The notes beneath the pieces are model-generated. The model did no database searches. It saw nothing but the letters and a program-made list of their open reading frames with translations, and was not told where the DNA came from. The translations under genes and the position numbers were made by a program. From the NCBI GenBank assembly GCA_015228895.1, contig JADGCR010000117.1:1-7177 (forward strand): a stretch of 7,177 nt of DNA, written 5' to 3'. Positions 1 through 5,327 of the stretch are shown in pieces. Position 1 is the stretch's first letter; every line of letters starts with the position of its first letter. Origin of the DNA: Magnetococcales bacterium. Lineage in GTDB: Bacteria; Pseudomonadota; Magnetococcia; Magnetococcales; Magnetaquicoccaceae.

Positions 1-4
1 ATGC

Positions 5-1225
5 ATGCAGCCCGCATTTATGTTGTCCATGAGCATCGTGCTGGTCGGTCTGATCGGGCGCGCGGTCATCGAGAAGGTGTTGGCCCTGCAGGGTGGGGCG
101 GCGGCAGTGGCGTTGTGGGGTCAGGTGGGCTCCCTGGTGGATCTGCTTTCCGGGGTGGGGTTGGCGGGCATCGGTGTGGGCGTGGTGGTGCTGGTGGCCA
201 GGGAGCGTCAAGCCTCCCGGCGGTGGGGTACCCTGGGGGTGGGGGTGGTGTTCGGTTTGCTGTTGTCCGGCCTGTTGCTGGGGGTGTTGGAACTCTTTCC
301 CCGGTTGCTGGTCATCCTGGTGGGGGGATTGCTGCCCCAGGAACTGCTGCGTCTGGCGGGCCTGGCGGGTTGGCTGGGGATCGTGCCGGGGATTCTCAAC
401 AACTACTGGCAGGGTCGGCAATACCGGCTGGCCCTGTTCGCGTGGGCGGTATTGGTGATGGTGGCCAGCATGACGGGCATTTTGTGGCGCTCGGAGGTGC
501 CTCTCATGGGACGTTTGTTGTGGGCGCAGATCGCTTTGGCGGTGCTGGTGGCGCTGGGATTGCTCACCCATTTCACCCGTCATGCCCATGGCGTCGGCTG
601 GGGTGACGCCTGGCGGCCATTGCTCCGATACGCCCCGGCGGGGTTGTCCATTGGGTTGCTGAGTCCCATCTCCTCCCTGATCATGCGTCGCGAGCTGGCG
701 GACGCCCTTTCCTGGGAGGATGTGGGCATGATCCAGGCCCAATGGCGGGTGGTCGATTGGGTGATGGCGTTGGCGAGCGGGGTCATGACCTACCACTTTC
801 TGCCGCTGCTGAGCGCGGCGATGGGCAAGGAGTTCGATGGGCAACTGGGTCGCATGGCCCGCTGGACCCTGTTGCCCAGCGCCTTGCTGATGCTGGTCTA
901 CTGGTTGTTCCAGGAGCCGATCCTGTGGCTGTTCTATCAATCCGGTTTCGCATTGTCCCCCCGTGCCACCGCGCTGTTCCTGCTGGGGGATTGGGTGCGC
1001 ATTCTCTCCTGGATTTTTTTGTACACCCTGTATGTGCGGCGTCAGACCTGGGCCATCGTGTTTGGTGAGATTTTCTCCCTGCCTTTGTTCGCCACCCTTC
1101 TGTGGTTGGCTCCGGCCCCCCTCGCGGCCTGGCATGTGGGGGCGCTGTGGGTCGTCAGTTATTGCACCTACGCCACCTTCAACGGCCTGATGGTCTTGAA
1201 GTGGCAACCGGTTGCCCAATCATGA
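5..1225 (+). CDS. WzxE-like polysaccharide (lipid-linked glycan) flippase, possibly 5'-partial
   Basis: The gene encodes an integral inner-membrane protein of about 406 residues, almost wholly hydrophobic, with roughly ten or more membrane segments. It most resembles the Wzx/WzxE branch of the MOP/MVF flippase superfamily, which moves undecaprenyl-diphosphate-linked oligosaccharides from cytoplasm to periplasm. Visible family marks are an N-terminal GR..EK-LAL segment followed by a WGQ..SLVDLLSGVGLAGIG stretch (about residues 37-57), and a central SLIMRREL...LSWEDVG-IQAQWR stretch (about residues 224-248) that matches the WzxE 'RN-L...LGW--VG-WQA-WR' pattern. The ATG at 5 is the first in frame, but the frame is open to the window edge and only four bases precede it, so no ribosome site can be judged and the true start may be upstream. 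The stop overlaps the next gene (ATGA), implying one transcript. The exact glycan cannot be told. Confidence 0.8.
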   Translation: MQPAFMLSMSIVLVGLIGRAVIEKVLALQGGAAAVALWGQVGSLVDLLSGVGLAGIGVGVVVLVARERQASRRWGTLGVGVVFGLLLSGLLLGVLELFPRLLVILVGGLLPQELLRLAGLAGWLGIVPGILNNYWQGRQYRLALFAWAVLVMVASMTGILWRSEVPLMGRLLWAQIALAVLVALGLLTHFTRHAHGVGWGDAWRPLLRYAPAGLSIGLLSPISSLIMRRELADALSWEDVGMIQAQWRVVDWVMALASGVMTYHFLPLLSAAMGKEFDGQLGRMARWTLLPSALLMLVYWLFQEPILWLFYQSGFALSPRATALFLLGDWVRILSWIFLYTLYVRRQTWAIVFGEIFSLPLFATLLWLAPAPLAAWHVGALWVVSYCTYATFNGLMVLKWQPVAQS

Positions 1226-2976
1226 CCATCCGGTGGGATGCGTTGTTCGCCCGGGGGCGCCATGGGGAGATGGAGCGTCTGGCCCGTGTGGCGACCGGGG
1301 ATGACCCGGAGGATGGGACGGGCTGGAAGATGCTGGGTCTGGCCATCATGCTGCAGGGGCGGTTCGGGGAAGCGTTGCCGGCATTGCGGCATGCCCTCGC
1401 CCGGTTGCCGGGAGAGAGTGAGATTCACGCCTACCTGGGGATCACCTTGCGGGCGTTGGGACGGATGGAGGAGGCGGAGGGCTGCTACCGCGCCGCCCTG
1501 GAGTGTCAACCGGATTACGCCGAAGCGCACAACAATCTGGGCAATCTCCTGCGGGAGACGGGTCGGCTGGACGAGGCGGAAGTCAGTTATCATCTGGCGT
1601 TGAAACATAAACCGGATTATGCGGACGCCTGTTACAATCTGGGTGGTCTGCTGACCCTGAAGGGGCGGTTTGTCGAGGCCGAGCGGGCTTGTCGGCATTT
1701 GTTGGCACTCAGGCCGGATTGTGTGGAAGCGCTGAACAATCTGGCCGTTCTCCTGCAGAATCGGGGTGGGTTCGACGAGGCCGAGGCGTGTTATCGCCGG
1801 GCGTTGGAACTGGATCCGGGTGGGGCGGACATGTGGTGCAATCTGGGCAAGCTGTTGCACCGTCGGCACCGTTTCGTCGCGGCAGGGGAGATGTACCGGC
1901 AGACGATTGCGTTGCAGCCGGAGCATGCGGATGCCTGGTATAATTATGGCGTCCTGTTGCAGGGTCTGAAACGGTTTGCCGAGGCGGAGACGGCCTACCG
2001 GGAGGTGTTGCGTCTGGGTCCCGGTCGGGAGGACGCCCGTTGGAATCTGGGTGTGCTGTATCTTTCGTCGGGGCGTTTCGGGGAGGGTTGGCCGTTGCAC
2101 GAAGCCCGCGACACCCCGAACAACCGCACCTGGAGGGAGATGCTCAGCGTCAACGGGTTTGTCCCGTGGCAGGGCGAGGCGTTGGCGGGCAAATCGCTGC
2201 TGATCATTCCGGAACAGGGTTATGGGGATCAGATTCAGTTTTGCCGGTATGTGCCGTTATTGAAGTCCCTGGGTGTGCTGGAACTTTCCGTGGTGTGCGC
2301 CGCCCCTCTGGCGCCTGTGCTGACCACCTTGGCCGGGGTGGACCGGTTGTTGGTGGCCGAGGAGGTGGAAGAGATTCCCTGGCACGATTACTGGGTCTTC
2401 TCTCTTTCCATTCCCTGGCGTCTGGGTACCACCCTGGAGACCATTCCGGCGGAGATTCCCTATTTGCATCCCTTGCCGGAGCGCGTGGCCCATTGGGCCT
2501 GGATTGTCCATCGTCCGGGATTGCGGGTGGGGTTGGTTTGGAAGGGTTCTGCCGAACACAAGAACGACGCCCACCGTTCCTTGGCCGGCTTGGAGATCTT
2601 GTCACCCTTGTGGTCGGTGCCCGGGATCAGTTTTTTCGGTTTGCAGAAGGCCGAGGGGGAGGTGTTCCCGGACTCCCCGGTCATGCAGTTGGGTGAAGGA
2701 TTGCGGGATTTCGCCGACACGGCGGCGGTGATGAGCCATCTGGATCTGGTGATCAGTATCGATTCCGCCGTGGCCCATCTGGCCGGGGCGCTGGGAAAAC
2801 CGTGTTGGGTGTTGGTGCCGCATTGGGAGACCGATTGGCGTTGGTTGCAGGAGCGGAACGATTCACCCTGGTATCCCGACCGGATGCGTCTGTTTCGTCA
2901 GACCCGCCTGGAGGAGTGGGACCCGGTGGTGCGTCAGGTCGCGGAGGCTTTGGCCCGTCAGTGTGTCGTTCCATGA
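1222..2976 (+). CDS. TPR-repeat protein with C-terminal GT9-like glycosyltransferase domain
   Basis: The protein has 584 residues. Residues 32-300 hold about seven full TPRs and one partial, each 34 residues, with the usual W/N-LG, GR--EAE-Y--AL and P-- positions. Residues about 305-580 form a GT-B-like domain of the type annotated as 'tetratricopeptide repeat-containing glycosyltransferase': EQGYGDQIQFCRY (331-343), TTLETIPAEIPYL, VGLVWKGS, DFADTAA (from 496), and a heptosyltransferase-like nucleotide-sugar motif IDSAVAHLAGALGKP (D514, H519), then DWRWL-ERNDSPWYP (from 538). There is no signal peptide, so it is probably cytoplasmic; TPRs likely bind a partner or acceptor. The ATG at 1222 is chosen because it overlaps the flippase stop (ATGA) and starts a normal pre-TPR leader; an in-frame ATG 40 codons earlier lies inside the flippase and gives unrelated residues. 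No strong ribosome site is seen, so translational coupling is likely. Substrate unknown; family assignment is firm, enzymatic activity is inferred. Confidence 0.88.
   Translation: MTIRWDALFARGRHGEMERLARVATGDDPEDGTGWKMLGLAIMLQGRFGEALPALRHALARLPGESEIHAYLGITLRALGRMEEAEGCYRAALECQPDYAEAHNNLGNLLRETGRLDEAEVSYHLALKHKPDYADACYNLGGLLTLKGRFVEAERACRHLLALRPDCVEALNNLAVLLQNRGGFDEAEACYRRALELDPGGADMWCNLGKLLHRRHRFVAAGEMYRQTIALQPEHADAWYNYGVLLQGLKRFAEAETAYREVLRLGPGREDARWNLGVLYLSSGRFGEGWPLHEARDTPNNRTWREMLSVNGFVPWQGEALAGKSLLIIPEQGYGDQIQFCRYVPLLKSLGVLELSVVCAAPLAPVLTTLAGVDRLLVAEEVEEIPWHDYWVFSLSIPWRLGTTLETIPAEIPYLHPLPERVAHWAWIVHRPGLRVGLVWKGSAEHKNDAHRSLAGLEILSPLWSVPGISFFGLQKAEGEVFPDSPVMQLGEGLRDFADTAAVMSHLDLVISIDSAVAHLAGALGKPCWVLVPHWETDWRWLQERNDSPWYPDRMRLFRQTRLEEWDPVVRQVAEALARQCVVP
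1315..2121 (+). repeat. Tandem 102-base TPR-coding repeats
   Basis: About seven and a half consecutive 34-codon units encode the TPR array of the preceding entry. They share the helix pattern NLG-LL---GR--EAE--YR-AL-L-P and differ freely at the other positions, so they look like an old, diverged array rather than a recent expansion. The fifth and sixth units deviate most at the GR turn (GG, HR). Confidence 0.8.
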
Positions 2977-3103
2977 GGGATGAACTTGCATCACTCCCCT
3001 GCAAAGAACCCGGTTGCCCGGCATTCATGAAAAATGGACACAAACAGAATCAACAGGTTGCACAGACCGTTTTTTGACAAGCATGATTCTTTGAGGTGGA
3101 CTT

Positions 3104-3118
3104 GGGGTTGACGACCCC
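3104..3118 (+). repeat. Short inverted repeat GGGGT-N5-ACCCC
   Basis: Five perfect base pairs flank the loop TGACG. A competing pairing, TTGAC (3108-3112) with GTCAA (3124-3128), would instead cover the GGAGG at 3120-3124. No T-run follows, so it is not a Rho-independent terminator. Function is unproven. Confidence 0.35.
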
Positions 3119-3129
3119 GGGAGGTCAAG

Positions 3130-3213
3130 ATGGTGGTTTTGAATGCGACATCAACGTGGGCGCATACAGCCCTTCAACACGCAGGGGGCGGGGCGGTTTC
3201 TGATATCGTTTGA
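3130..3213 (+). CDS. Possible 27-residue leader or small protein
   Basis: This ORF begins with ATG at 3130 preceded by GGAGG (3120-3124) at 5 bases, the best ribosome site in the intergenic region, and ends in TGA at 3211. A consensus TTGACA lies 51 bases before the ATG, with only a poor -10 (TGGACT) at 17-base spacing. The predicted peptide (begins MVVLNATSTW, ends GGGAVSDIV) has no motif I recognise and no clear membrane segment. Its ribosome site can be hidden by a hairpin, as in leader peptides, but no downstream gene on the + strand is obvious to be regulated. It may be chance. Confidence 0.2.
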   Translation: MVVLNATSTWAHTALQHAGGGAVSDIV

Positions 3214-3215
3214 CA

Positions 3216-3356
3216 ATGGTTGATCACCCCATGGATGATTCGGTTGGAACCATTCGGATCCTGCTTCAGGCCAGAGGACAGATGCCAATCACGGGAGGGT
3301 GTGCGGCGGCATTTTTTGCACTGGCCATGCCCCCTTTACTCCAAATGCCAGGGTAG
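3216..3356 (+). CDS. Possible 46-residue hypothetical protein, convergent with sfsA
   Basis: The ORF starts at ATG 3216 (second ATG at 3231) and ends at TAG 3354-3356, overlapping the sfsA 3' end by 21 bases on the opposite strand. The peptide has an acidic start (MVDHPMDDSV), a helical middle and a hydrophobic Cys/Ala/Phe-rich stretch (GCAAAFFALAMPPLL). No ribosome site is visible before either ATG, and a TTGACA hexamer lies immediately upstream (3210-3215), which fits a promoter more than a leader. It may be a remnant or chance; I do not recognise it. Confidence 0.15.
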   Translation: MVDHPMDDSVGTIRILLQARGQMPITGGCAAAFFALAMPPLLQMPG

Positions 3357-4037
3357 CGCATGGCGCAGGGTGATGGCCTGCGGATTGACCTCACAGGAGT
3401 ATACCAGGACTTCTACGCCAGCCAGGACCACCTGGCGCAGGGTTGCTGCATAGGCAGGATCGATCGCGCTGGCTGGTTGGAAAACGACGCAGTCCTCCCT
3501 TTGCACCACAAAGAGCAGCACGCTGCGGCAGCCTTGTCGTTTCAGCGCTCCCAACGCTTCCAGATGGCGATGTCCGCGCGTGGTGATGGCATCCGGGAAC
3601 AGGGCGGTGTCACCCCGCCGCAAGGTGACGCTCTTGACCTCCACGAAACAGGGAGGCCGGCCGTTTCCCGCGAGTCGAAAATCCAGTCTGCCCTGGTTGG
3701 CAATCCGGACCTCTGGTTTGACCTCATCGTAGCCAGCGAGTTCTGGCAAGCTTCCTTGCTGGATGGATTGGAGCACGATGCTGTTGGTGCGTCCGGTATG
3801 GATGCCCACCCAGGAGTCGTTTTCCCGCACCATCTCCCAGGTGTGGGTCAGCTTGCGTTGCGGGTTGTCGGCGCGCGAGAGCAATGCCTGCGCGCCGGGG
3901 GTGAGCAATCCCAGCATGGAGCCGGTATTGGCGCAGTGGGCGGTGACCACAGCACCGTCTGCCGTTTGCAAGTCTGCCAGGAAACGTTGGTAGCGTCTCA
4001 AAAAAATCGCTGGCAGGAGGGGTGAGGAAAAGTCCAT
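3336..4037 (-). CDS. sfsA: SfsA family DNA/RNA nuclease (sugar fermentation stimulation protein homolog)
   Basis: The product is 233 residues, essentially the length of E. coli SfsA (about 234). SfsA proteins have an N-terminal OB-like fold that binds DNA and a C-terminal PD-(D/E)xK-type nuclease fold; the E. coli protein was first named for stimulating maltose-gene expression. Seen here: SPLLPA--LRRYQRFLADL at the start, AHCANTGSM (33-41), the SRADNP-RKL segment, ELAGYDE (99-105), LDF (118-120), FVEVKSVTLRRGD (131-143), LFPDA (146-150), TRG-RHLE, and LLFVVQREDC. D119, E133 and K135 fit the nuclease triad. The start at 4037 is chosen because homology begins there; an in-frame ATG at 4142 would add 35 unrelated residues. 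The ribosome site is weak (AGG, about 4 bases before ATG) and the gene lies 5 bases after a possible 55-codon ORF, which could allow coupling. No terminator is seen after the TAA. Confidence 0.95.
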   Translation of the reverse strand: MDFSSPLLPAIFLRRYQRFLADLQTADGAVVTAHCANTGSMLGLLTPGAQALLSRADNPQRKLTHTWEMVRENDSWVGIHTGRTNSIVLQSIQQGSLPELAGYDEVKPEVRIANQGRLDFRLAGNGRPPCFVEVKSVTLRRGDTALFPDAITTRGHRHLEALGALKRQGCRSVLLFVVQREDCVVFQPASAIDPAYAATLRQVVLAGVEVLVYSCEVNPQAITLRHALPWHLE

Positions 4038-4042
4038 GCAAC

Positions 4043-4210
4043 CTATCTTTGTTGGGGTGCCGCCGGGGCGATCAACACCGTCTTGCACAAGATGTTGTCC
4101 CTTTGCAGATGAAGGTGACCGTCCCAGATACACGAGCCGCAAAGGGAGACAGATTTTCCGGATCGCTTGGTTCGGTCAATGTGGGCATGTGGCTGGATGA
4201 TTTCGCTCAT
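4043..4210 (-). CDS. Possible 55-residue Cys/His-containing small protein upstream of sfsA
   Basis: On the minus strand an ATG at 4210 opens 55 codons ending in TAG 5 bases before the sfsA start. A TGA lies five codons upstream in frame, so this is the only plausible start. The peptide begins MSEIIQPHAHIDR and contains LCGSCIWDGHLHL, giving a CxxC pair (C24, C27), a later C42 and several His (HAH, HLH) that could bind metal. It ends APAAPQQR. The spacing to sfsA fits an operon. Against it: no good ribosome site, modest third-position GC, no family I recognise, and random ORFs of this size are common in GC-rich DNA. It could be a genuine overlooked gene, a remnant, or chance. Confidence 0.3.
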   Translation of the reverse strand: MSEIIQPHAHIDRTKRSGKSVSLCGSCIWDGHLHLQRDNILCKTVLIAPAAPQQR

Positions 4211-4297
4211 GGAGCGAGAATATCAGGTCCGCCCGGATAAGTCACCATCTCTGAGTTTTTTGAATCTGGATGCGTACCCTGCGACAGCGATACGTCT

Positions 4298-4360
4298 TCA
4301 AAATTCATAGCGCATCTCGCCGAACACCATCGAATTGTGGCGCAAGGATACCGTGCGCGC
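4298..4360 (-). pseudogene. Possible C-terminal remnant of an outer-membrane beta-barrel protein
   Basis: The 20 codons after an in-frame TGA read ARTVSLRHNSMVFGEMRYEF and then stop. Phe at the last position, Tyr at -3 and hydrophobic or small residues at -5, -7 and -9 follow the known C-terminal signature recognised by the BAM complex. No upstream barrel strands can be read in the same frame because of the TGA, and the other minus frames do not clearly continue it, so this is at best a decayed tail. A chance match over so few residues is quite possible. Confidence 0.2.
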
Positions 4361-4457
4361 TCAGTGGGAGGCAGCCGCCAACGCCCCGTTCCACATGCTC
4401 TCCCGAATCACGCCATTCCAGGAAGAAGCCTTTCGCCTGCTCGCCGTCACTCCCTGA
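4311..4457 (+). pseudogene. Possible 3' gene fragment of unknown family
   Basis: Between an in-frame TAG (4308-4310) and a TGA (4455-4457) lie 48 codons reading like a protein C-terminus, including ELWRKDTVRAQWEAAANAPF and PFQEEAFRLLAVTP, with many codons ending in C or G. There is no upstream start or ribosome site; the first in-frame ATG is deep inside. I do not recognise the family. It is antisense to the possible barrel tail, so at most one of the two is genuine. Confidence 0.2.
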
Positions 4458-4631
4458 CCCGTAGTCAGTCGCATGCATTGAGATCCATTCATTATCTGGT
4501 CAATATCAATTAAATAAGCAAAAGACAAGAAGAAAGTCCGGGCAGGGGGGGCGCCAGGCAAAATATCGGATGAAAACGCAGGGTGGATCTGGTAAGCTGA
4601 AGGCGTTATCAATGTTCCCTGGAGAAGTGAC

Positions 4632-4883
4632 ATGTCCCATGCCATTGCTTTTGATACCTTATCGAGCGTCAAACGGTTGAAAGAAGCCGGTTTCACCGAA
4701 GCCCAAGCAGAGACTCAGACGCGCATCATTGCTGAACTGGTGGATGACCGCTTGGCAACCAAGCAGGATTTGAAGGAACTTGAACTGCGCATTGCCGCAG
4801 AACTGGCTCCGCTCAAGTGGGGCATGGCCATCTCGGTTGGCGGAATCATCACACTTATCCTGAAATCCTTCATCCCTCACTGA
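4632..4883 (+). CDS. Small DUF1640-like coiled-coil protein with C-terminal membrane anchor
   Basis: The protein is 83 residues. It has an N-terminal FDTL..VKRLKEAGFTEAQAE motif (about residues 7-26), an amphipathic helix with the recurring ATKQDLKELELRI coiled-coil segment (about 42-54), and a hydrophobic C-terminal segment (about 62-80, GMAISVGGIITLILKSFI) that should anchor it in the inner membrane. This layout is that of the DUF1640/CCDC90-like family, small proteins often present in several copies in proteobacterial genomes; no enzymatic motif is seen and the bacterial role is not established. Many relatives are longer in the coiled coil, so this is a short version. The start is supported by GGAG (4621-4624) seven bases before ATG. 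It stands alone: upstream and downstream are long spacers. No clear promoter or terminator pair is seen. Confidence 0.8.
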   Translation: MSHAIAFDTLSSVKRLKEAGFTEAQAETQTRIIAELVDDRLATKQDLKELELRIAAELAPLKWGMAISVGGIITLILKSFIPH

Positions 4884-4963
4884 TCAGGATTCGCGGCCAC
4901 CCCCTTTTTGCATTAACGATGTGGTGGTGCCGCCAAAATTTCCCTGCTTGCTGGCAGGCCGCA

Positions 4964-5131
4964 TTAAGAATGCCATGCCTTTTTGATATTTCTTGCCCCG
5001 TGAATGATTCTACAAACCTCTATACCGTCTTTGATTGTTCTATACAAAATCAGATGGTTACCTGACGGAAAACAACGTATTTCCGTATCGAGTTCAGGAT
5101 AAATCATGCCAATGTCAGGGAAATAAGGGCT
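4964..5131 (-). pseudogene. ParE/RelE-type toxin, C-terminal remnant
   Basis: The minus strand encodes the typical C-terminal half of a ParE-family type II toxin: FPDIG-IYPEL (N-P-IGR-PEL in the family), then IRCFPSGNHLILYR, DGIEVCRIIHGARNIKKAW, ending at TAA (4966-4964). Full ParE proteins are about 90-100 residues; here only about 55 conserved residues remain. Upstream in the same frame the sequence changes to RNLNRVRSPPQVRFHRK, which has no resemblance to the ParE N-terminal helices, and I see no ParD-like or other antitoxin on that side. An in-frame ATG at 5107 could give a 47-residue peptide, but it has no ribosome site. Known ParE toxins poison DNA gyrase; this fragment lacks the N-terminal helical hairpin and is unlikely to be active. 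The family call from the C-terminal motifs is fairly secure. Confidence 0.65.
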
Positions 5132-5240
5132 CTTCCGGTGGAAGCGTACCTGAGGGGGTGACCTCACCCTGTTCAGATTGCGGAATCCGGGTCCGAGTCG
5201 AAGGGCCGCTCTTCGACCGAGTCTCGCGGGGACCACCGCA
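5128..5240. repeat. GC-rich block with several inverted repeats
   Basis: Small inverted repeats lie close together: CTTCC/GGAAG (5132-5144), GGGTG/CACCC (5156-5169) and GTCGAAG/CTTCGAC with a 7-base loop (5197-5217). The block replaces the expected N-terminal part of the ParE remnant and is flanked by AT-rich DNA on both sides. It may be a REP-like or miniature mobile element or a structured RNA; there is no T-run, no tRNA pattern and no second copy in this window, so its nature is open. Confidence 0.35.
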
Positions 5241-5255
5241 CAAGCACCATTGAAT

Positions 5256-5284
5256 TTGAGTATATAATAATATACCATTATACC
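5256..5284 (+). promoter_or_regulatory. Possible sigma70-type promoter of nuoE
   Basis: TTGAGT (5256-5261) and TATACC (5279-5284) are separated by 17 bases inside a very AT-rich stretch, about 44 bases before the nuoE start. A better -10 match, TATAAT at 5263-5268, lacks a -35 at proper spacing. The choice between them is uncertain. Confidence 0.35.
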
Positions 5285-5314
5285 CTTTGACAGACCCAAT
5301 TCCGTTCCCAACGC

Positions 5315-5320
5315 AAGGAG
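5315..5320 (+). promoter_or_regulatory. Ribosome binding site fixing the GTG start of nuoE
   Basis: AAGGAG lies 7 bases before GTG at 5328. It is also 5 bases before an ATG at 5326, but that ATG is directly followed by TGA, so only the GTG yields the NuoE-like protein. Confidence 0.75.
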
Positions 5321-5327
5321 AAACCAT

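Larger units (their letters stand above)
2977..3335. other. Intergenic region between convergent TPR-glycosyltransferase and sfsA genes
   Basis: This 359-base spacer holds no recognised gene. It contains two consensus TTGACA hexamers on the + strand (3074-3079 and 3210-3215), a short inverted repeat (3104-3118), a 27-codon ORF with a good ribosome site (3130-3213) and the start of a 46-codon ORF (3216-3356). No convincing Rho-independent terminator is visible for either flanking gene: the T6 run at 3070-3075 follows only a 3-bp possible stem, and no hairpin with a T-run follows sfsA on the minus strand. Confidence 0.6.
4211..4631. other. Unassigned spacer with conflicting short coding signals on both strands
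   Basis: No intact gene is evident. Three short signals overlap. On the minus strand, 4298-4360 ends in a peptide FGEMRYEF followed by TGA, whose alternating pattern and C-terminal Phe look like the last strand of an outer-membrane beta-barrel; an in-frame TGA lies just upstream, so this would be a broken tail. On the minus strand, 4207-4308 is a 33-codon ORF overlapping the next small ORF by ATGA. On the + strand, 4311-4457 is a 48-codon stop-to-stop segment with high third-position GC. They cannot all be real. The part from about 4480 to 4560 is AT-rich with no clear promoter hexamer pair. Confidence 0.4.
4884..5327. other. Intergenic spacer with toxin remnant, GC-rich structured block and AT-rich promoter region
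   Basis: The 444 bases between the coiled-coil gene and nuoE show three parts by composition. From 4884 to about 5127 the DNA is comparatively AT-rich and includes the minus-strand ParE-like remnant. From about 5128 to 5240 it is strongly GC-rich with several inverted repeats. From about 5245 to 5290 it is very AT-rich and probably carries the nuoE promoter. The sharp composition changes suggest that the spacer was assembled from different pieces. Confidence 0.6.

Noticed and set aside
1168..2100. 310-codon open frame on the minus strand opposite the TPR region
   Set aside because: It is the antisense shadow of the TPR repeats, with low-complexity, repetitive composition (many Q, R, P) and no recognised motif; the + strand protein is well supported.
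3050..3076. Possible Rho-independent terminator after the TPR-glycosyltransferase gene
   Set aside because: A T6 run is present, but the only stem before it is GGT/ACC, three base pairs, too weak to call.
4081..4092. Operator-like TCTTG-CA-CAAGA repeat
   Set aside because: It has only 5-bp arms, lies within the possible 55-codon ORF, and no promoter hexamers are convincingly placed around it.
4022..4240. 72-codon + strand frame upstream of sfsA
   Set aside because: No ribosome site or family resemblance; it overlaps the sfsA start region and is antisense to the better-placed 55-codon ORF.
5128..5240. tRNA or SRP RNA in the structured block
   Set aside because: No cloverleaf, no T-loop with matching stems, and the SRP tetraloop core motif is absent.
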